Part shown: positions 60,494-64,000 of the stretch, one piece after another | Layout: each line of letters starts with the position of its first letter | How positions within the stretch are numbered: the stretch's first letter is position 1 | Assembly (NCBI GenBank): GCA_944415565.1 | Contig: CALYBQ010000005.1 | Span: forward strand, 288,131-352,130 | Length of the DNA: 64,000 bases | Source of the DNA: an uncultured Rikenellaceae bacterium | GTDB lineage: Bacteria; Bacteroidota; Bacteroidia; Bacteroidales; Rikenellaceae | Reading direction: 5' to 3' | Made by a program: the position numbers and the translations under genes | The notes under the pieces: model-generated | The model's database searches: none | Told to the model about the DNA's origin: nothing | Seen by the model: only the letters and a program-made list of their open reading frames with translations

Positions 60494-61978
60494 ATGGCTA
60501 AAGGGTTGAAAGAACTTACGAGCAGGGAAGAGAATTATTCCCAGTGGTATAACGACCTGGTTGTTAAGGCGGGTCTTGCGGAGAATTCGGCAGTGCGCGG
60601 ATGTATGGTCATAAAACCGTACGGGTACGCCATATGGGAGAAGATGCAGCGTGCGCTGGATCAGATGTTCAAGGATACGGGGCATGTCAACGCATATTTC
60701 CCGCTGTTCATTCCCAAGTCCTTTTTCAGCAAGGAGGCCAAACACGTAGAGGGATTCGCCAAGGAGTGCGCCGTGGTGACTCATTATCGACTGATGAACG
60801 ATCCTAAAGGTAAAGGGGTTGTTGTCGATCCGGATGCGAAACTCGAGGAGGAACTTATCGTCCGTCCTACTTCAGAGACTATAATATGGAATACGTATAA
60901 GGGCTGGATACAGTCTTACCGCGATTTGCCTATCCTGTGCAACCAGTGGGCGAACGTGGTACGGTGGGAGATGCGTACTCGTCTGTTCCTGCGTACCGCA
61001 GAGTTCCTGTGGCAGGAGGGGCATACCGCACACGAGACACGCGAGGAGGCCATCGAAGAGGCATACCGCATGGTGAATGTCTACCGCGATTTCGTGGAGC
61101 AGTTCATGGGCGTTCCGGTAATCGTGGGGCATAAGAGTGAGAACGAACGCTTTGCCGGGGCGGAAGATACACTTACTATCGAGGCCCTGATGCAGGACGG
61201 GAAGGCGCTTCAGAGCGGTACATCGCATTTCTTGGGACAGAACTTTGCCAAAGCGTTCGACGTGCAGTTCGCAAACCGCAATAACGACCTCGAATATGTG
61301 TGGGCTACGTCGTGGGGTGTGTCTACTCGTTTGATGGGCGCACTCATAATGGCACACTCGGACAACAACGGACTCATATTGCCACCGAAACTCGCACCGA
61401 TACAGGTCGTGATGATACCTATATATAAAGGGGAGGAGGAGCTTCGGATGATAACCGCCCGGATGGACGAACTCGCCGCAGAGTTGAAACAACGTGGCAT
61501 AAGCGTCAAAGTGGACGACAGGGACAATGTGCGTTCGGGTTTCAAATTCGCGGAATATGAACTCAAGGGGGTTCCGGTACGTTTGGCTATGGGGCCGCGC
61601 GACATGCAGAACGGAACCATAGAGGTGGCCCGCCGCGATACGCTTACCAAAGAGACAGTGCCGCAAGCAGGAGTGGTCGATATGGTAGAGGCACTGATGG
61701 ACGAGATTCAACGCAATATATTCGAGAAGGCGCTCAAGTTCCGCGAAGAGAATACGACCAAGGTGGACACGTATGAGGAGTTCAAGAGGGTTCTCGACGA
61801 GAAAGGCGGTTTTGTTCTCGCCCATTGGGACGGAACTGTGGAGACGGAAGAGGCTATCAAAGCGGAGACTAAGGCAACAATACGTTGTATCCCGCTCGAT
61901 GCGCCTGACGAGGACGGTATCTGCATCTATTCGGGCAAGCCGTCGAAACGCAGGGTACTCTTCGCAAGATCGTATTAA
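60494..61978 (+). CDS. proS: Proline-tRNA ligase (archaeal/eukaryotic-like type)
   Basis: The 494-residue protein has the class II catalytic core: [22 protein letters not shown] near residues 37-58 (shown in parts), [12 protein letters not shown] near 122-133 (motif 2 region), [20 protein letters not shown] near 162-181, and [18 protein letters not shown] near 240-257. [20 protein letters not shown] carries motif 3. An anticodon-binding domain and the C-terminal zinc-like domain of the short ProS form follow, ending in FARSY. It lacks the editing insertion of the E. coli type. It charges tRNA-Pro. Confidence 0.97.
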   Translation: MAKGLKELTSREENYSQWYNDLVVKAGLAENSAVRGCMVIKPYGYAIWEKMQRALDQMFKDTGHVNAYFPLFIPKSFFSKEAKHVEGFAKECAVVTHYRLMNDPKGKGVVVDPDAKLEEELIVRPTSETIIWNTYKGWIQSYRDLPILCNQWANVVRWEMRTRLFLRTAEFLWQEGHTAHETREEAIEEAYRMVNVYRDFVEQFMGVPVIVGHKSENERFAGAEDTLTIEALMQDGKALQSGTSHFLGQNFAKAFDVQFANRNNDLEYVWATSWGVSTRLMGALIMAHSDNNGLILPPKLAPIQVVMIPIYKGEEELRMITARMDELAAELKQRGISVKVDDRDNVRSGFKFAEYELKGVPVRLAMGPRDMQNGTIEVARRDTLTKETVPQAGVVDMVEALMDEIQRNIFEKALKFREENTTKVDTYEEFKRVLDEKGGFVLAHWDGTVETEEAIKAETKATIRCIPLDAPDEDGICIYSGKPSKRRVLFARSY

Positions 61979-61997
61979 TATAACAGGGTAATAAATA

Positions 61998-62024
61998 AAG
62001 GAGCGTCTATTTCAGGCGCTCCTT
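61998..62024 (+). terminator. Terminator after proS
   Basis: Stem AAGGAGCG / CGCTCCTT followed by ATTATTTTT. Confidence 0.75.
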
Positions 62025-62165
62025 ATTATTTTTGATGGATGGCCGTATGGGACGGCCTATCCTAAGTGTCTAACATTGCTGATATTATTTAGGAGGGTTT
62101 GTATCATGCAACAGGAAGGTTGCCGCACTTCACTCCGCATGTTATTGTATCGGCTTTGGCTCTAA

Positions 62166-63080
62166 CTATGGCAAGTCTTTTAGCCAACGTGCGAGGCTGG
62201 TTGTGAATTCGTCGTGATATTTGAAGTTTTCGCGAAAGCCCCAGCCGTGGCCGCCCGAAGGATATATATGAAGTTCGGCAGGGATATTTTTCTCTTTCAG
62301 CGCATCGTACATAGCTGTGCTGTTGCGGGGAGGCACTACGTTGTCGTCGTCGGAAAGTGCGATGAACACCGGCGGAGTATTGTCTTTGACGTTTTTGTCC
62401 GCCGAATACTCTGTAATTAGCCTTTCGTATTCCTGTGCTTCCGTTTTGTCTGCCGGTCCGAGCAGATTGCGGCGCGACCCGCCATGAGCCAATTGCGGAG
62501 AGAGCGATATGACCGGATATATAAGTATCGAGAAATCCGGCCGCGTCGATTCGTCGAATTTCACTGTGCCGGTCGAGGCGAGATGCCCGCCTGCCGAGAA
62601 TCCCATTACTCCGACCTTCGCGGGGTCTATGTTCCATGCTGCGGCATTCTCACGCATTACGCGGATAGCTTGGTGAAGGTCGGCAAGAGGTATTTCATGG
62701 TGTCCGTTGGGCATGCGGTAGTAGAGAACCATCGCCGTTATGCCTTGACTGTTGAGCCAGCGGGCAGCTAAATCGCCCTCGTGTCCTGCCGCTAAGTAGG
62801 CATACCCTCCGCCTGGGCAGACTATGACCGCTTGCCCTGTGTTGGTCTTCGGAATGTATAATTGGTAGCGCGGATTTGAAACATTGTGCATTCTCAGTCC
62901 CTCTTTTTCGCTCTCCTTACCCTCCAATTCGTTCGATTGAGGAGTTCCTTCGTTATAAAGTACTTGATCTTTTAATACCTTTTCGGTGCTGCTTTGAGCG
63001 TCGGAAGAGGTTTGTGCCGATATTTGCAAGGCAATACAAATCATAACGGCCATAATGCTGGCCTGCTTGATAACTCTCAT
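62166..63080 (-). CDS. Secreted alpha/beta-hydrolase (esterase-like, BD-FAE family)
   Basis: The 304-residue product has a signal peptide (MRVIKQASIMAVMICIALQISAQ) and an alpha/beta-hydrolase fold. The oxyanion region is VIVCPGGGYAYLAAGHEGDLAARWL near residues 85-109 (shown in parts). The nucleophile Ser is in VGVMGFSAGGHLAS near 158-171, and the acid and His are in ALSDDDNVVPPRNSTAMYDAL and SGGHGWGF near the end. This is the type linked to carbohydrate esterases (feruloyl, acetyl or similar). Ester removal from plant or mucin glycans is possible. The gene stands alone. An internal ATG at codon 10 is an alternative start. Confidence 0.87.
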   Translation of the reverse strand: MRVIKQASIMAVMICIALQISAQTSSDAQSSTEKVLKDQVLYNEGTPQSNELEGKESEKEGLRMHNVSNPRYQLYIPKTNTGQAVIVCPGGGYAYLAAGHEGDLAARWLNSQGITAMVLYYRMPNGHHEIPLADLHQAIRVMRENAAAWNIDPAKVGVMGFSAGGHLASTGTVKFDESTRPDFSILIYPVISLSPQLAHGGSRRNLLGPADKTEAQEYERLITEYSADKNVKDNTPPVFIALSDDDNVVPPRNSTAMYDALKEKNIPAELHIYPSGGHGWGFRENFKYHDEFTTSLARWLKDLP

Positions 63081-63108
63081 ATTTTAAGGTTGTTAATGTT
63101 GTGCATGT

Positions 63109-63116
63109 CAAAGTTA
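63109..63116 (-). promoter_or_regulatory. -7 box of the alpha/beta-hydrolase gene
   Basis: TAACTTTG on the minus strand, 28 bases before the ATG at 63080. Confidence 0.5.
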
Positions 63117-63170
63117 CAACAAAAACGGCAGAGAAAAAATGATATTTTTTTGAAAAAAACGTCGAAAAAA

Positions 63171-63202
63171 TTTGCAGGTAAAGAAAAAGTCCCTACATTT
63201 GC
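63171..63202 (+). promoter_or_regulatory. rRNA operon promoter P1
   Basis: TTTG (63171-63174) and TACATTTG (63195-63202) are separated by 20 bases, a full Bacteroidetes promoter, with an A-rich stretch upstream that could act as an UP element. Confidence 0.7.
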
Positions 63203-63269
63203 ACCCGCTGAACGGAAATACAGCAATCGAGATTGAAGGTAATCCGCTCCGCAATTTGTTCTGAAAAAA

Positions 63270-63301
63270 TTTGGTGGTTACAAAAATTCAACATACCTTT
63301 G
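63270..63301 (+). promoter_or_regulatory. rRNA operon promoter P2
   Basis: TTTG (63270-63273) and TACCTTTG (63294-63301) are again separated by 20 bases. The layout matches P1, 99 bases further on. Confidence 0.7.
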
Positions 63302-63453
63302 TAGCCCTTTCGCTCCGGTTTTGGAGCCACTTCTTAAAATACAGGCTCAGGCTTTGGGTTGTCGGGATGACAACGAGGTCGAATGAAAAGAAGCCGCGCA
63401 AGATGATGCGGCGGAAATTTCGTGAGTCGGTTTTTGTAAGGTGATAGAACAAC

Positions 63454-63471
63454 GGTTCTTTGATTTACTGG
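63454..63471 (+). promoter_or_regulatory. Possible boxA-like antitermination site in the rRNA leader
   Basis: GGTTCTTTGATTTACTGG resembles the boxA-like motif commonly seen before 16S genes of Bacteroidetes. A hairpin (TGGTTATTC / GAATAACCA, 63506-63528) follows and may take part in processing. Confidence 0.4.
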
Positions 63472-63586
63472 TAAAAGAGAGAAAAAGAAATGCAGAAATT
63501 TATCCTGGTTATTCTTTTTGAATAACCATCAATTCCACCAAGGAATAAGTAGTCGGGACTCAGAAAAACATTCTATAAAATTTTTA

Positions 63587-64000
<414 letters not shown>

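Overview
The window looks like chromosomal DNA of a gut-type Bacteroidales bacterium, plausibly Rikenellaceae/Alistipes-like. Support comes from the partial 16S rRNA gene at the right edge, repeated Bacteroidetes -7 promoter boxes (TAnnTTTG, sometimes with TTTG about 20 bp upstream), many signal peptides and lipoboxes, and a TonB-dependent receptor, GH92, GH97, GH130 and GH2 content. The genus is inferred, not shown.

Layout. 1-5217: housekeeping genes lpxK (cut by the left edge), uvrC, a DUF3467 gene, and an rplY-pth operon. 5218-6390: tRNA-Leu(GAG) followed by a base-composition outlier carrying one methyltransferase. 6650-15560: a vitamin B12 island with three cobalamin riboswitches. One precedes a BtuG-like lipoprotein and a BtuB-like receptor. 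Two in tandem precede a propeller lipoprotein and a leucine-rich-repeat lipoprotein. A divergent promoter drives a DUF2284 protein and a PP-loop ATPase. 15644-31937: gdhA, an unknown helical-repeat protein, purM, a long minus-strand block (trmH-like, recG, DUF3108, coiled-coil membrane protein, ispG, wbqC-like), then carA-carB. 32085-33248: tRNA-Leu(CAG) and an exported aldo-keto reductase.

33377-53511 is a carbohydrate cluster without a SusC/SusD pair. It holds two separate copies of a GH2 plus FAD-oxidoreductase gene pair, a GH130, a GH97 and a GH92 enzyme, interrupted by a duplicated-ABC/MutS-like pair and an AAE-family transporter. Conserved residues suggest alpha-1,2-mannosidase activity for GH92 and a retaining, galactosidase-type GH97. 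The likely target is therefore a mannose-containing glycan, with oxidoreductases acting outside the cytoplasm on sugar substrates or products; that last step is inference.

53718-63080: tsaB, pepP, a secreted EEP-family hydrolase, a FadL-like outer membrane protein with an upstream aromatic-rich lipoprotein, proS and a secreted esterase-like hydrolase. 63171-64000: an rRNA operon start with two matching tandem promoters and the first about 414 bases of 16S rRNA. No CRISPR array, insertion sequence or prophage was seen.
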